In this document: one piece after another, positions 1 to 8,840 of the stretch | Position numbering within the stretch: the first letter of the stretch is position 1 | How the letters are laid out: each line of letters starts with the position of its first letter | From: WJMT01 sp964456985 | Lineage (GTDB): Bacteria > Acidobacteriota > Aminicenantia > Aminicenantales > Aminicenantaceae | Reading direction: 5' to 3' | Assembly (NCBI GenBank): GCA_964456985.1 | Contig: CAYWDH010000022.1 | Span: 1-43,738, forward strand | Length of the DNA stretch: 43,738 nucleotides | Translations under genes and position numbers: made by a program | The notes under the pieces: generated by a model | Databases searched by the model: none | Told to the model about the DNA's origin: nothing | The model's input: only the letters and a program-made list of their open reading frames with translations

Positions 1-202
1 GGTCCTTCACCGCAAATGCCCTGCAACAATGCAGATGCTGTGAGATCGGCTCGCCCGAAGGGTAAAATTTGTATGCATTAAAATAATAGTCATAACATGC
101 ATTAGAGTCTAATCGTATTCTTGATCAGGAAGGATCTTGAAAAAAGTATTGATCATGATACATTTGTAGAGGGATGCATACAGATTTTATGAATAACCAG
201 GA
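1..202. other. Window-edge region without a recognisable gene
   Basis: No complete gene is visible. On the plus strand a frame open from base 3 runs to a TAA at 63-65 and encodes a short Cys-rich tail with the motif CRCCEIG, so it could be the 3' end of a gene that begins outside the window. The segment is too short to name. The rest (66-202) is A+T-rich and lies downstream of the minus-strand peptidase gene. I see no tRNA fold or strong terminator in it. Confidence 0.25.
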
Positions 203-1672
203 TTAGCGGCTGAGGTGACGGATGATGCGGAGGATGGCTTCTTCGCTTACAGCGCCGTATTCACCGTTAAAGAACATGCCAACATGCACTTCTGATCGAT
301 AAAGGCCTCTAGGGGAATACCCTGCGCCTTCAAACACTCCTATTTTCCCTTTATATTTTTCTTGATATTTAAGGAGCACTTTTTTGATTTCATTGTTGAT
401 TTGTTTGAACGTGAAATCAAGGTCGTTCTTTAATTTCATTATCTCTTCCTTTGAGGCTCCTTTTTGTTCAAGAGACAAGATTTGTTGTTTTGTTTCTTCT
501 TCAGCTTCTTTCTTTTTCTTTTGCAGGATCTCTATTTCTTCCTGGCCCCAGGGAGTAGGTATGGGTATCCCAGGAGAGAGGAGATGCTTCCATTTGATAT
601 TTTCCGGATTGAGAAGGGCTGTTATGTTGGGTTCATACGGTTCGACTCCGGGAGGGTAAAATTCGTTGTACGCCACACTTGATGTGAAGTATTCATCAGC
701 AAGATCAGCAAATCCATGGCCGAACTCATGCATCAGAGTGTTCTCGCTTCTTTCATCATCTGATGTGAAAATGGTATAGTCGTTATAAATGCCGCCGCCC
801 CCGTATCTTGGAGTATTGGCGATGACGATGAGTGTGTCATAAGGCACCTTAGATGCGATATCTCTGAGTGTCTTGGTGTCATCGATAAGAAGATATCTGG
901 GTGTATCCAGAGCATTATAAGAGGAGCTGAGAACGGTGTTTTTAAATATCCCCTTAGTTGGCTCGTCCGCCCCTCTCTGCTGTGAAGCCCGGAAAACGCC
1001 GGAAACATTGAATTTTTCTTTATGGCTTTGAAAGGGTTCGACTCTGAAAATCACTTTGGTGAAACGATCGACATCTTTTTTGAATTTTTCCCAGTCTTCG
1101 GCTTTATATCCTTCAGAGACAAAGACGATATCCACTTTGTCGTGAGGGTCCCCGTTTTCTATTGATTTATACACAAGGTCATCTGAGCGGGGTTCTTCAC
1201 GGATAATATTTTCGTCCTTTGGGTCAATGTTTATCACAAACTGGGGATAGAGGAGATTGCTTTTGTCTCTTGCTTCTATGATAAATATGAAGGGATATTT
1301 CGGGTAAGGGATAAGAGCTGTTTGAAGATATGTTTTTTTGATGTTGTTTTTCGCATCGTCTGTTGTTTTGTATTCTCCGAAGAGGGTGGCGAAACCCTTT
1401 GAGTAAAGGAGACGCTTCGTGGCCTTATCCACTACTTTGACATAATACATGCCTAAGTTCATGGTATCGATGCTTTTTTCCGGGTTTCCAGCCCATATGG
1501 GGTATTTGTAGATCTGATCAAGAGAAATACTTATTTCGTCCGAATCTCCCGTCTGGTAAAAATCAATGCGCATGGTGTTGTCCGTGAAATAGGCATCGAA
1601 TCGGATGTCTTCCGATATCAGTAACGCAGAGAATGAAAAGAGGGCAAGAAGAAGAATACATGTTTTTTTCAT
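203..1672 (-). CDS. Secreted M64 family (IgA-peptidase-like) metallopeptidase
   Basis: The 489-residue product begins with a Sec signal peptide (about residues 1-20). Residues 20-150 look like the beta-rich N-terminal domain of peptidase family M64. The catalytic part follows, with the zinc motif HEFGH at 315-319 and the adjacent LADEY that is typical of M64. The protein should cleave protein substrates outside the cytoplasm. An odd feature is a long charged, probably coiled-coil insert at about residues 380-445, after the zinc site. The start is supported by GGGAGG about seven bases upstream of the ATG. The gene stands alone on the minus strand, divergent from the discoidin-like gene at 1874. 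Family assignment is firm; the substrate is unknown. Confidence 0.88.
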   Translation of the reverse strand: MKKTCILLLALFSFSALLISEDIRFDAYFTDNTMRIDFYQTGDSDEISISLDQIYKYPIWAGNPEKSIDTMNLGMYYVKVVDKATKRLLYSKGFATLFGEYKTTDDAKNNIKKTYLQTALIPYPKYPFIFIIEARDKSNLLYPQFVINIDPKDENIIREEPRSDDLVYKSIENGDPHDKVDIVFVSEGYKAEDWEKFKKDVDRFTKVIFRVEPFQSHKEKFNVSGVFRASQQRGADEPTKGIFKNTVLSSSYNALDTPRYLLIDDTKTLRDIASKVPYDTLIVIANTPRYGGGGIYNDYTIFTSDDERSENTLMHEFGHGFADLADEYFTSSVAYNEFYPPGVEPYEPNITALLNPENIKWKHLLSPGIPIPTPWGQEEIEILQKKKKEAEEETKQQILSLEQKGASKEEIMKLKNDLDFTFKQINNEIKKVLLKYQEKYKGKIGVFEGAGYSPRGLYRSEVHVGMFFNGEYGAVSEEAILRIIRHLSR

Positions 1673-1873
1673 GACAGCCTCCCTGTTTATTTTGGGATTA
1701 TTATACCTGACCTATTATATTGTTTGTGAATGTTTTTTCCAGTATCTGATAAGAGGGAGATGATGGATATTGCCAAAAATTATGATATGGATTAAACTTA
1801 AGGGCAGACATACGTAGAGGGAAGAACCGGCGTTGAGAACCGGATAAACACTAAAATAAAGAGGAGTTCAAAA

Positions 1874-2929
1874 ATGAAGGGAAGACAGGGTATACTTATT
1901 TTCTTTTCCATACTGTTCATTTTTTATTTTTTCCTACCGTGTTTTGCTGTCTCACAGTGGGAGCAGATGGTGCTGTATTCCAGTGAAAGCGGCGTTTTTT
2001 ATAAAACCACATCAGAGCTTGACAATCCTGAACCCGATCCCTTTAATCCGGGAACATATTCGGGCGCAAGGGTATTTGACGGAGACAGAAATACCTATTG
2101 GGCAGAGGGAGCGCCGGGAAACGGATCAGGGGAAGCCTTGTTTTTCACCATCCCGGAAAACACCGGAGTGTTGAGCATCATAAATGGGGCTGCAGGGGAT
2201 GAAGAGGGCTTTTTTAGGAACAACAGAGTGAAGAAGATGTTCCTAAGCCTTTATGTGGGGGTGAGCCCTGAAGCCCGTGTGTCGGAAATGGCGGTCCAGT
2301 ATTATGCTTTAAAGTATGACAGAGACTTTGTTATTGAGCTGATAGACACGCAGGATGAACAGGATTTGAATTTTCCGATTGCGCGGAGTGAATTGATTGA
2401 ATTTAAGAACCGTGTTGCGGGGCTTTTTGAGAGTGAAAAAGAAGCCGAGGCGGGAGGCCCTGCGGATGCGGTTCATTATATTTTAAGGCTTGAGATACAG
2501 GATGTATATAAGGGTTCGGAAACAGAGGACACCTGTCTTGCGGAGATCAGGATCGAAGAAGGGTTTGAGTCGATTCGTTCCGTCTATTTGAGTGAAGATG
2601 AGGACTCTGTTCTTATGGATACAGATAAGGGAACAGGGGTCCTGGTTGACCGGGACAAGGAAGCTGTTTTTCAGATAATCAGTCAAACAGAGGACAACCA
2701 GTGGATCATTTGCATTAAGATGCCGAGGAAGAATGAGGGTCGGGCTGAGACGGAGTATGTGCTCTATAATACGGTTGCCGTAAAAAAAATAGGCAAAGAG
2801 ATCTTGGGTGAGGATGTGCTGGACATGTACGGTTTTGTAAAAAAGAGCGGGAAAATATTTCTGGAGTATTTTAACTCGAGCACCTCAAAGATCGAATATC
2901 TGGACCTGGATGAGATCAAATTGAAATAA
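1874..2929 (+). CDS. Exported protein with discoidin-like (NADase-type glycan-binding) domain
   Basis: The 351-residue product has a strongly hydrophobic signal peptide (about residues 5-25). Residues 40-130 resemble the discoidin-like NADase-type glycan-binding fold: a variable-DG segment (VFDGDRNTYWAEG), a glycine/glutamate turn (GNGSGEALFF) and an N-x-R-x-K strand (NNRVKK). The C-terminal 200 residues are beta-rich and charged and match nothing I recognise. The role is probably carbohydrate or surface binding outside the inner membrane. GGAG lies about eight bases before the ATG. A probable terminator follows the stop. The smaller protein at 4277-5014 carries a related beta-sandwich, so this looks like a family used repeatedly here. 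Confidence 0.65.
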   Translation: MKGRQGILIFFSILFIFYFFLPCFAVSQWEQMVLYSSESGVFYKTTSELDNPEPDPFNPGTYSGARVFDGDRNTYWAEGAPGNGSGEALFFTIPENTGVLSIINGAAGDEEGFFRNNRVKKMFLSLYVGVSPEARVSEMAVQYYALKYDRDFVIELIDTQDEQDLNFPIARSELIEFKNRVAGLFESEKEAEAGGPADAVHYILRLEIQDVYKGSETEDTCLAEIRIEEGFESIRSVYLSEDEDSVLMDTDKGTGVLVDRDKEAVFQIISQTEDNQWIICIKMPRKNEGRAETEYVLYNTVAVKKIGKEILGEDVLDMYGFVKKSGKIFLEYFNSSTSKIEYLDLDEIKLK

Positions 2930-2934
2930 ATCCA

Positions 2935-2966
2935 GAGGCACATGCGCGTCTGTGATGTGCTCTTTT
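2935..2966 (+). terminator. Probable intrinsic terminator after the discoidin-like gene
   Basis: Just after the stop at 2929, GAGGCACAT (2935-2943) pairs with ATGTGCTC (2955-2962), leaving one bulged G. A short T run (2963-2966) follows. The stem is modest and the T run is only four bases, so the call is moderate. Confidence 0.45.
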
Positions 2967-3027
2967 CAGGTCAATGAATATAATAGGAATCGATAGGGTT
3001 AGGATAGATAGAAGAAAGGAGTAATTT

Positions 3028-4275
3028 ATGAGGAGATTTACAACCATTTTTTCTGTTTTGTTCTTGCTGGTCTGTGTCTGTTTTTTCTATTTATCGTGTA
3101 CTGAACAGGAAAAAACAGTCCAAAAAAAAGTAGTCCAGATTGGCGAGGAGGAAATCCAGGAGTGTAGCGAAGCTATTTATAAGACTAGAGAATTCAGGGG
3201 TCATGAACGCACGTATCTAACGACAGATTTTTCAAAGGTCGCCAAGCCATCCTCTCTGGAGGTCTTCACAACCTATTTCCACAATCCTCCTGTTCGCCAG
3301 TATTGGACCGGGACCTGCTGGTGTTTTGCCACCACCTCTCTTATGGAATCAGAATTGAAACGTCTCGGGAAGGGAGAAATAAAGCTTTCTGAAATGTTTA
3401 CGGTTTACTGGGAGTATGTGGAGAGAGCCCGTTATTTCATCCAGAATAAAGGAGATATGCAGCTCGGCCAGGGTTCTGAACATAATGCAGCGATCGCTCG
3501 GATGAAGAAGTACGGAGTTGTTCCGGCTGAGTACTACACAGGGCTGCTGCCCGGAGAGACCGAACACAATCATGGTAAAATGTTCCAGGAGATCAGAAAT
3601 TACCTGAATTTTTGTAAAGAAAACGAATACTGGGATGAAGAGAAAGCGGTTTGTTACGTGAAGCAAATACTGAATAAATATATGGGAAAGCCTCCGGATT
3701 CTTTCGAGATAAACGGCCGGAGCTTGACTCCCAGGGAATACATGAAAGACGTGCTGCAGCTCCCTCTTGACGATTATGTAACCTTTATGAGCCTGAAATA
3801 TTTCTCCTTTTACACACAAGGGGAATACAAAGTGCCTGACAACTGGTGGCACAGCGATGAGTACTATAATGTCCCTTTGGATGTGTTCTATAACCTGATA
3901 GTCAGCGCTATTAAAAAAGGCTATACAGTAGCCCTGGGCGGTGACGTATCTGAACCAGGAATCAGCGGAGAGGAAGACTGTGCCGTCATACCTTCTTTTG
4001 ATATTCCGTTTGCATTGATCGATCAGGACAGCCGTGAATACCGATTTGACGACAGGACCTCTACTGATGACCATGCCATTCATGCAGTGGGCTATACTCA
4101 GTTGAACGGCCGCGACTGGTTTCTGATCAAAGATTCAGGAAGCAGTTCCCAAAGAGGCGAGTTTAAAGGCTATACTTTTTTTAGAGATGATTATGTGAAG
4201 CTCAAGATGCTGACTTTTATGGTTCATAAAGATGCAGCTTCAGAAGTTTTGGCTGAGTTTGAGCCAACCGCGTGA
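3028..4275 (+). CDS. C1-like (bleomycin hydrolase/PepC-type) cysteine peptidase lipoprotein
   Basis: The 415-residue product has a lipoprotein signal with lipobox YLSC (Cys24), so it should be membrane-anchored outside the cytoplasm. The papain-fold signatures are in order: oxyanion Gln91 and nucleophile Cys97 within QYWTGTCWCF, with the six-residue Gln-Cys spacing of family C1, then a catalytic His in the DDHAIHAVGY segment (His349 by comparison with the DHAM segment of C1B enzymes). The third position, normally Asn in an N-S-W-G motif, reads KDSG with Asp369. The long insert between Cys and His fits the C1B (bleomycin hydrolase/aminopeptidase C) subfamily rather than papain. AAAGGAG precedes the ATG. 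It converges with the next gene with almost no gap. Likely an exported peptidase, with activity uncertain because of the Asn-to-Asp change. Confidence 0.75.
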   Translation: MRRFTTIFSVLFLLVCVCFFYLSCTEQEKTVQKKVVQIGEEEIQECSEAIYKTREFRGHERTYLTTDFSKVAKPSSLEVFTTYFHNPPVRQYWTGTCWCFATTSLMESELKRLGKGEIKLSEMFTVYWEYVERARYFIQNKGDMQLGQGSEHNAAIARMKKYGVVPAEYYTGLLPGETEHNHGKMFQEIRNYLNFCKENEYWDEEKAVCYVKQILNKYMGKPPDSFEINGRSLTPREYMKDVLQLPLDDYVTFMSLKYFSFYTQGEYKVPDNWWHSDEYYNVPLDVFYNLIVSAIKKGYTVALGGDVSEPGISGEEDCAVIPSFDIPFALIDQDSREYRFDDRTSTDDHAIHAVGYTQLNGRDWFLIKDSGSSSQRGEFKGYTFFRDDYVKLKMLTFMVHKDAASEVLAEFEPTA

Positions 4276-4276
4276 T

Positions 4277-5014
4277 TCAGAAATGCAGATATTCAACAGC
4301 ATCAATTTCCATATAATAGTCCTCTGAGTGAGGCTTGATGCGTTTTATAGTATTGGTATCTGTGTAGTCTCTAAACACGAGCCTGATTTTTTGAACTCTT
4401 GAGATCTCTCCGAGTTCAAAGGTCTCGGGGCTCTGCCCGCCGCTTCCAGTTCCTATGTACTGCCACTCTCCATTCCTATCCGCGGCAAAGAGGGCGTAGT
4501 TCATGGTGGGGGGGAGTATTCCCGACCGCTGCCTCCGGGCGTATACGGCAATATCATCTCCGTTACGGTTTTCCGCTTCCAGTTCCAGGTCAAGAAAACC
4601 GAAATATTCGATCTGGGCAAACCTGCCGTCCGGTTTATTAAGGGAGAGAGAGGAGTTCCGGACTCGTTCCGTAGTCTCTAGTACCTCTGTTGCGTATTTT
4701 TTACTTTGGCTGTCAAATCCTCTCTGGTCTATTTGATCGATGCTTTGAGAAGCGATGACTCTTGGGCCGGGGCTTCTAATGTCCGAAGGACTGCTCATAT
4801 TCTTATCATCCCGGATGGAAGGGGAAGTGTTTTGAGTGAGAGCCGAGCCTTTTTTTGATCTCGTAAGGTCAGCATTTGTCAGGACTATGCTGGGTTTTCC
4901 CTTTAACCGGGCCCTTCTATCTTTTTCCTTTTTGGCGAGCTCAGCCAGGCTCTGAGGAAAGGCAAGAGCTGTGCATAGGAATAAACAAAGGATGCCGACC
5001 ATGATTTTTTTCAT
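4277..5014 (-). CDS. Exported protein with C-terminal discoidin-like beta-sandwich
   Basis: The 245-residue product starts with a signal peptide ending near FPQSL, followed by a basic/acidic helix (SLAELAKKEKDRR) and a disordered Ser/Lys-rich stretch to about residue 110. The C-terminal half (about 120-245) is a beta-sandwich with the features LDLELEAENRNGDDIAVY and EWQYIGTGSGG, resembling exported discoidin-like proteins. I know this N-terminal helix from hypothetical proteins of acidobacterial and aminicenantal genomes. No enzymatic residues are evident; binding of sugar or cell-wall ligands is plausible. It converges tail-to-tail with the C1B-like peptidase, with one base between the genes. 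Confidence 0.6.
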   Translation of the reverse strand: MKKIMVGILCLFLCTALAFPQSLAELAKKEKDRRARLKGKPSIVLTNADLTRSKKGSALTQNTSPSIRDDKNMSSPSDIRSPGPRVIASQSIDQIDQRGFDSQSKKYATEVLETTERVRNSSLSLNKPDGRFAQIEYFGFLDLELEAENRNGDDIAVYARRQRSGILPPTMNYALFAADRNGEWQYIGTGSGGQSPETFELGEISRVQKIRLVFRDYTDTNTIKRIKPHSEDYYMEIDAVEYLHF

Positions 5015-5173
5015 TTCTCTTCCTCATATAAGATAATGCACTCAGCTTTTATGTCAACCTCTGATAGATTTTTGCCTCATCTCAGTCCCTGATATTATAG
5101 CAGAAGACGGATCATTTTGCTCGGACCAAGTGTCTCTATGGATAAGCCCCCCGAAGATAAGTTAAGGTTGATA

Positions 5174-5200
5174 TTGACTGAGGCTGTTTTTCAGTATACT
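5174..5200 (+). promoter_or_regulatory. Possible sigma70-type promoter of the cyclase/channel operon
   Basis: TTGACT (5174-5179) and TATACT (5195-5200) are separated by 15 bases, shorter than the 17-base optimum. The position fits transcription starting about 50 bases upstream of the SH3 gene at 5257. No other good -10 element is nearby. Confidence 0.4.
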
Positions 5201-5256
5201 ATCATTTATAAGAATGACCTATGATTGGTATCTCATTAAAAAGACAGGAGGGTTAG

Positions 5257-5742
5257 ATGAAAAAACCTTCTTTATTGAGCGGGATTCTCATTGTCTTTTT
5301 TCTTCTCGTCTCAATTCTGATTGCCAAATCCTTTGTGGTTAAAGTCAAGTCTACTCATTTAAGAGCGGAGCCCCAGTTTTATGCTCAGTCCCTTGCCGTT
5401 TTGAATGCCGGAGAAGTCGTAGAGCAGCTTGAGACAAAAGAAGGCTGGATAAAAGTAAAAACTTCTCAAGGTTCAACAGGGTGGGTGCATTCAAGCGCTG
5501 TCAAACCCAAGGGAGTAGCTCTGCTTGCTTCTGCGAGTTCTCTTAAAACCGATGCATCCGCAGACGAGGTGGCGCTGGCTGGAAAAGGATTCAACAAACA
5601 AGTGGAAGGAGAGTACAAGGCCAGGAATCCGAACGTAAGTTTTGCCATGGTTGATAAGATGCTGCAGTTAGAAATTTCCCCGTCCTCTATCAAAACTTTT
5701 CTCGCAAAGGGAAAGTTAGGGGAATTCAGGAGGGGAAAATGA
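5257..5742 (+). CDS. Exported bacterial SH3 (SH3b) domain protein
   Basis: The 161-residue product has a signal peptide or membrane anchor (about residues 5-25). A bacterial SH3 domain follows at about 28-90, with the usual pattern of LRAEP, a VLNAGEVVE strand and GWVHSSAVK. Such domains bind cell-wall peptides or partner proteins. The remaining 70 residues contain a helix near KGKLGEFRRGK and no catalytic motif. It is the first gene of the 5257-12339 run, and its stop overlaps the start of the M48 peptidase gene by an ATGA junction, so the two are probably translated together. GGAGGG precedes the start. Confidence 0.8.
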   Translation: MKKPSLLSGILIVFFLLVSILIAKSFVVKVKSTHLRAEPQFYAQSLAVLNAGEVVEQLETKEGWIKVKTSQGSTGWVHSSAVKPKGVALLASASSLKTDASADEVALAGKGFNKQVEGEYKARNPNVSFAMVDKMLQLEISPSSIKTFLAKGKLGEFRRGK

Positions 5743-6644
5743 GCAACAAAAAGACTCTTGTTCTCTTAGCTTTTTGCCTGTTCTGCGCTTTGTTTTTTCT
5801 TAAATGTTCTATTATGGAGGATAGCAGCGGAATTTTTGGAAAAGTAAGTAAAATAGTCACGTCTGAAAAAGATACGATTAAAGCTGTGCGATCAGGATTC
5901 GGAGATATATCAGAGGAGGAGGAATATTATATCGGGCGGGCTGTAGCCGCTATTATTCTATCCATGTATCCAGCTTATCAGGACGATGACCTGACCCGTT
6001 ATGTCAACAGTGTTGGTATGGCTGTTGCCTATCACTCTGACAGGCCTGAGACTTTTTCAGGATACCATTTTCTTGTGCTGGATACCGAGGAAGTCAATGC
6101 TCTTTCCGCTCCCTCAGGTTTTATCTTTATAAGCAAGGGTTTGCTGAAACGATGCAGAAACGAAGAAATGCTGGGGTGCATTCTGGCTCATGAAGTCGGC
6201 CATATTCAGGAAAAGCATGGTCTTCAGGCGATAAAGAATTCACGCCTGATAGACGCATTTGCCCTTATTGGAGAAAAAGCAATGGAAAAATACGGACCTG
6301 AAAAGCTGACCAAGCTGACAGATGTTTTTGAGGATGCTTTGGGCGATATAGCAGGGAGGTTAATTGAAAGAGGCTATGACCGGAAATATGAATATGAAGC
6401 TGACCGCCTTTCTATAGAGATAGCGGCACGGACAGGATATGATCCTATGGGGCTTATTGATTTTCTGGAGACAATGAGAGAGGATTCTTCTCAGGGTGAA
6501 GGAAAAGGATGGTTTAAAACACATCCCAGCGCCGGTGATAGAATAGAGCGCGCCCAAAAGGAAATATCATTATTGAGTTTTACTCCTGAGAAGGAATCGG
6601 CCCGGACGTCAAGGTATGAAAAGGCGATTCAGGGGCTGCGGTGA
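5739..6644 (+). CDS. M48 family zinc metallopeptidase
   Basis: The 301-residue product has one hydrophobic N-terminal segment (about 6-22). The M48 peptidase core carries HEVGH at 151-155 and the third zinc ligand Glu220 in YEYEADR, followed by GYDP and THPSAGDRIERA as in the periplasmic BepA/YcaL/LoiP-type M48 proteins. It should be exported and act on misfolded or outer-envelope proteins. The start overlaps the SH3 gene stop (ATGA) and lies after AGGAGGGG. A Cys at 23 follows the hydrophobic stretch, but the preceding Lys does not make a good lipobox. Its place at the head of the cyclase/channel run may be functional or simply positional. Confidence 0.85.
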   Translation: MSNKKTLVLLAFCLFCALFFLKCSIMEDSSGIFGKVSKIVTSEKDTIKAVRSGFGDISEEEEYYIGRAVAAIILSMYPAYQDDDLTRYVNSVGMAVAYHSDRPETFSGYHFLVLDTEEVNALSAPSGFIFISKGLLKRCRNEEMLGCILAHEVGHIQEKHGLQAIKNSRLIDAFALIGEKAMEKYGPEKLTKLTDVFEDALGDIAGRLIERGYDRKYEYEADRLSIEIAARTGYDPMGLIDFLETMREDSSQGEGKGWFKTHPSAGDRIERAQKEISLLSFTPEKESARTSRYEKAIQGLR

Positions 6645-6674
6645 TTTGCTTTATTTGTCTTTAATGGAGAAGGA

Positions 6675-8825
6675 ATTATTAAGACAGGAAAACGGGTCCA
6701 GGCCTTTCTGAAAGGAAAATTATCCCGGGGTATTCTCATCGGGATCGCATCATTTTTAGTGATCATGCTGCTTTATGAGCTCCAGCTTTTTCAGCCCCTG
6801 GAACGGAAGTCATGGGATTTAAGGCTTCGATTGTTTTCAAAGCCTTCTCATGCAGATAAAAATATCGTTCTCTTCCTGATCGATCAGTACAGCCTGGATT
6901 TCTATGAAGAGCAACAAGGGCTCTCATGGCCTTGGCCTAGAGAGATGTATTCCTATTTAGCGGATTACCTGGAAACCGGAGGTGCCAGGCTTGTTTTCTT
7001 TGATTTCATATTTTCCGAATCCTCCGTTTATGGAGTGGAAGATGACCTGAGATTTGCTTCATCTATAAAGAAGGCCGGAAATGTCTTTCTTCCTGTATTT
7101 TTGAGCAGGGAAGATAAAGGGCCTGAAGAATCAAATACAGAACTATTGAGACCCTTTTCAGTGGACGTATCTGGCAATCAGGCTGTCCCTGTTTTCCTGA
7201 CAAAATCAGTCACTCTCCCTGTCAGCGAGCTGCTTTCTGTAGCAAAGGGAGTTGGAAATGTGCAATTTCAGCCTGATGAAGATAGTATTTACCGCCGGAT
7301 CCCTCTTCTCTTTTCTTACAACAAGATGGTTCTCCCCGCGCTTCCTTTGGCCATGGCTGAATTTATCGGAGAAAACCGGATCGAGGTCAGAAGAAGCGGG
7401 AGTATCTGGTTTGATAAAAGGAAAATTCCTCTTGATGACTCGGGCCGGATGGTCATTAAATACAATGGCCCTCAGGGCACCTATACCACTTATTCCGTAG
7501 CTTCGATCATCAATTCGTGGGCTCAAATAAATGAAGGAACGGAACCGCAGGTCCCTCCGGGTATGTTTTCCGGAAAGATTGTTTTAGTGAGTTCGAGCGC
7601 GCCAGGGATTTTTGACCTTAGAGCCACTCCTTTTAGTGCTGTTTGTCCGGGGGTAGAGATCCAGGCGGCGGTTCTGGACAATATCTTGAACCAGGATTTC
7701 ATTTCTTTTCCCGGAGATAGTGTGGTCTTGTGTCTTATTCTTTTAAGCGCTCTTGTTACAGGAGTAGGGACGTCGGTTTTACAGCGTTCCTGGGTCATAG
7801 GCCTTTTTTTTATTCTGTGCCTGATAATTCCCGCAGCACTGTCAAGTTTCTTTTTCTTTTCAGGATGCTGGTTGGAGTTTGCCGCTCCTGAGTTTGCTGT
7901 TGTCACAGCTTTTATCAGCGCGGTTCTGTTAAATTACAGTCTTGAAGGGAAAAAGCGCCGTTTTATAAAAAATGTATTCCGTTTTTATCTTTCTCCGTCT
8001 CTGATCGATATGATCGTCAAAGATCCGAAGCTCTTAAATCTGGGTGGGGATAAAAGAGAGATCACCTCTTTTTTCTCCGATATACAGGGATTTACCTCTG
8101 TTTCAGAAAGCCTGAGCCCTGAAGAACTGGTTGACCTGCTTAATCACTATCTTTCGGAAATGAGCGGTATCATAATCAACTACAGCGGAACTTTGGATAA
8201 ATATGAGGGGGATGCCATTATTGCATTCTGGAATGCGCCTCTCGAACAGGAAGGCCATGCTGTGAAGGCCTGCAAGGCGGCACTGGATTGCCAGAACAGA
8301 CTCAAAGACATGGGGAGCCTTTTTAAATCAAAATACGGACACGTTCTCTCTGCAAGGATAGGCATAAATACAGGCCCTGCCGTGGTAGGAAACATGGGCT
8401 CTCAAAGACGGTTTGATTACACGGCCATTGGAGATACGGTAAACCTTGCTTCCAGACTGGAAGGCGCCTGCAAACAGTACAGGGTCCCCATTCTTATAGG
8501 GCAGGACACCTGTTCCGAAGTAAAGGATCATATTTTAACAAGGGAGGTCGATATCATCAGAGTTGTAGGCAAAAGCAGGCCGGTAAAGGTATTTGAAATC
8601 ATCGCGGAAAAAGAAGAAGCGACCGGAGACCAGCAAAAGCTGGTATCCGATTTCCAAGAGGCACTTGAAGGATATAAAAGTCGAGAATGGGAAAAAGCCG
8701 CCGCTTTGTTTCAAAGCATTAAAGAGGATGCATTGGCTGGATTATACGCAGCAAGATGTACTGAGTTTGTAAAGAATCCTCCGCCTGAGGACTGGGATGG
8801 AGTGTTCGGTTTGAAAATAAAATAA
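6675..8825 (+). CDS. CHASE2-domain class III adenylate cyclase
   Basis: From the first ATG (6759) the product is 688 residues, but that ATG lies inside the first membrane helix. The frame stays open upstream with a basic, start-like N terminus (KTGKRVQAFLKGK), and GGAGAAGG at 6666-6673 sits just before ATT codons at 6675 and 6678. I therefore place the start there, tentatively. After one membrane helix comes an extracytoplasmic CHASE2 sensor (about residues 20-310 in ATG numbering), three more helices (about 320-395), a class III cyclase domain (about 430-620) and a helical tail. Metal-binding Asp (FSDIQGFT), KYEGD, DYTAIGD and NLASRLE are all present. The Lys/Thr pair that selects adenine marks an adenylate rather than guanylate cyclase, of the Thr-containing subclass. 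It should make cAMP in response to an envelope signal. Confidence 0.88.
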   Translation: MIKTGKRVQAFLKGKLSRGILIGIASFLVIMLLYELQLFQPLERKSWDLRLRLFSKPSHADKNIVLFLIDQYSLDFYEEQQGLSWPWPREMYSYLADYLETGGARLVFFDFIFSESSVYGVEDDLRFASSIKKAGNVFLPVFLSREDKGPEESNTELLRPFSVDVSGNQAVPVFLTKSVTLPVSELLSVAKGVGNVQFQPDEDSIYRRIPLLFSYNKMVLPALPLAMAEFIGENRIEVRRSGSIWFDKRKIPLDDSGRMVIKYNGPQGTYTTYSVASIINSWAQINEGTEPQVPPGMFSGKIVLVSSSAPGIFDLRATPFSAVCPGVEIQAAVLDNILNQDFISFPGDSVVLCLILLSALVTGVGTSVLQRSWVIGLFFILCLIIPAALSSFFFFSGCWLEFAAPEFAVVTAFISAVLLNYSLEGKKRRFIKNVFRFYLSPSLIDMIVKDPKLLNLGGDKREITSFFSDIQGFTSVSESLSPEELVDLLNHYLSEMSGIIINYSGTLDKYEGDAIIAFWNAPLEQEGHAVKACKAALDCQNRLKDMGSLFKSKYGHVLSARIGINTGPAVVGNMGSQRRFDYTAIGDTVNLASRLEGACKQYRVPILIGQDTCSEVKDHILTREVDIIRVVGKSRPVKVFEIIAEKEEATGDQQKLVSDFQEALEGYKSREWEKAAALFQSIKEDALAGLYAARCTEFVKNPPPEDWDGVFGLKIK

Positions 8826-8840
8826 AAGGAAGAAGCACAA

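Noticed and set aside
1..202. tRNA or other RNA gene at the window edge
   Set aside because: No cloverleaf or conserved stem could be drawn from the sequence.
3349..4083. Minus-strand 244-residue frame antisense to the C1B-like peptidase
   Set aside because: It lies wholly inside the plus-strand gene, has no start signal, and the plus-strand product has a lipobox and catalytic motifs.
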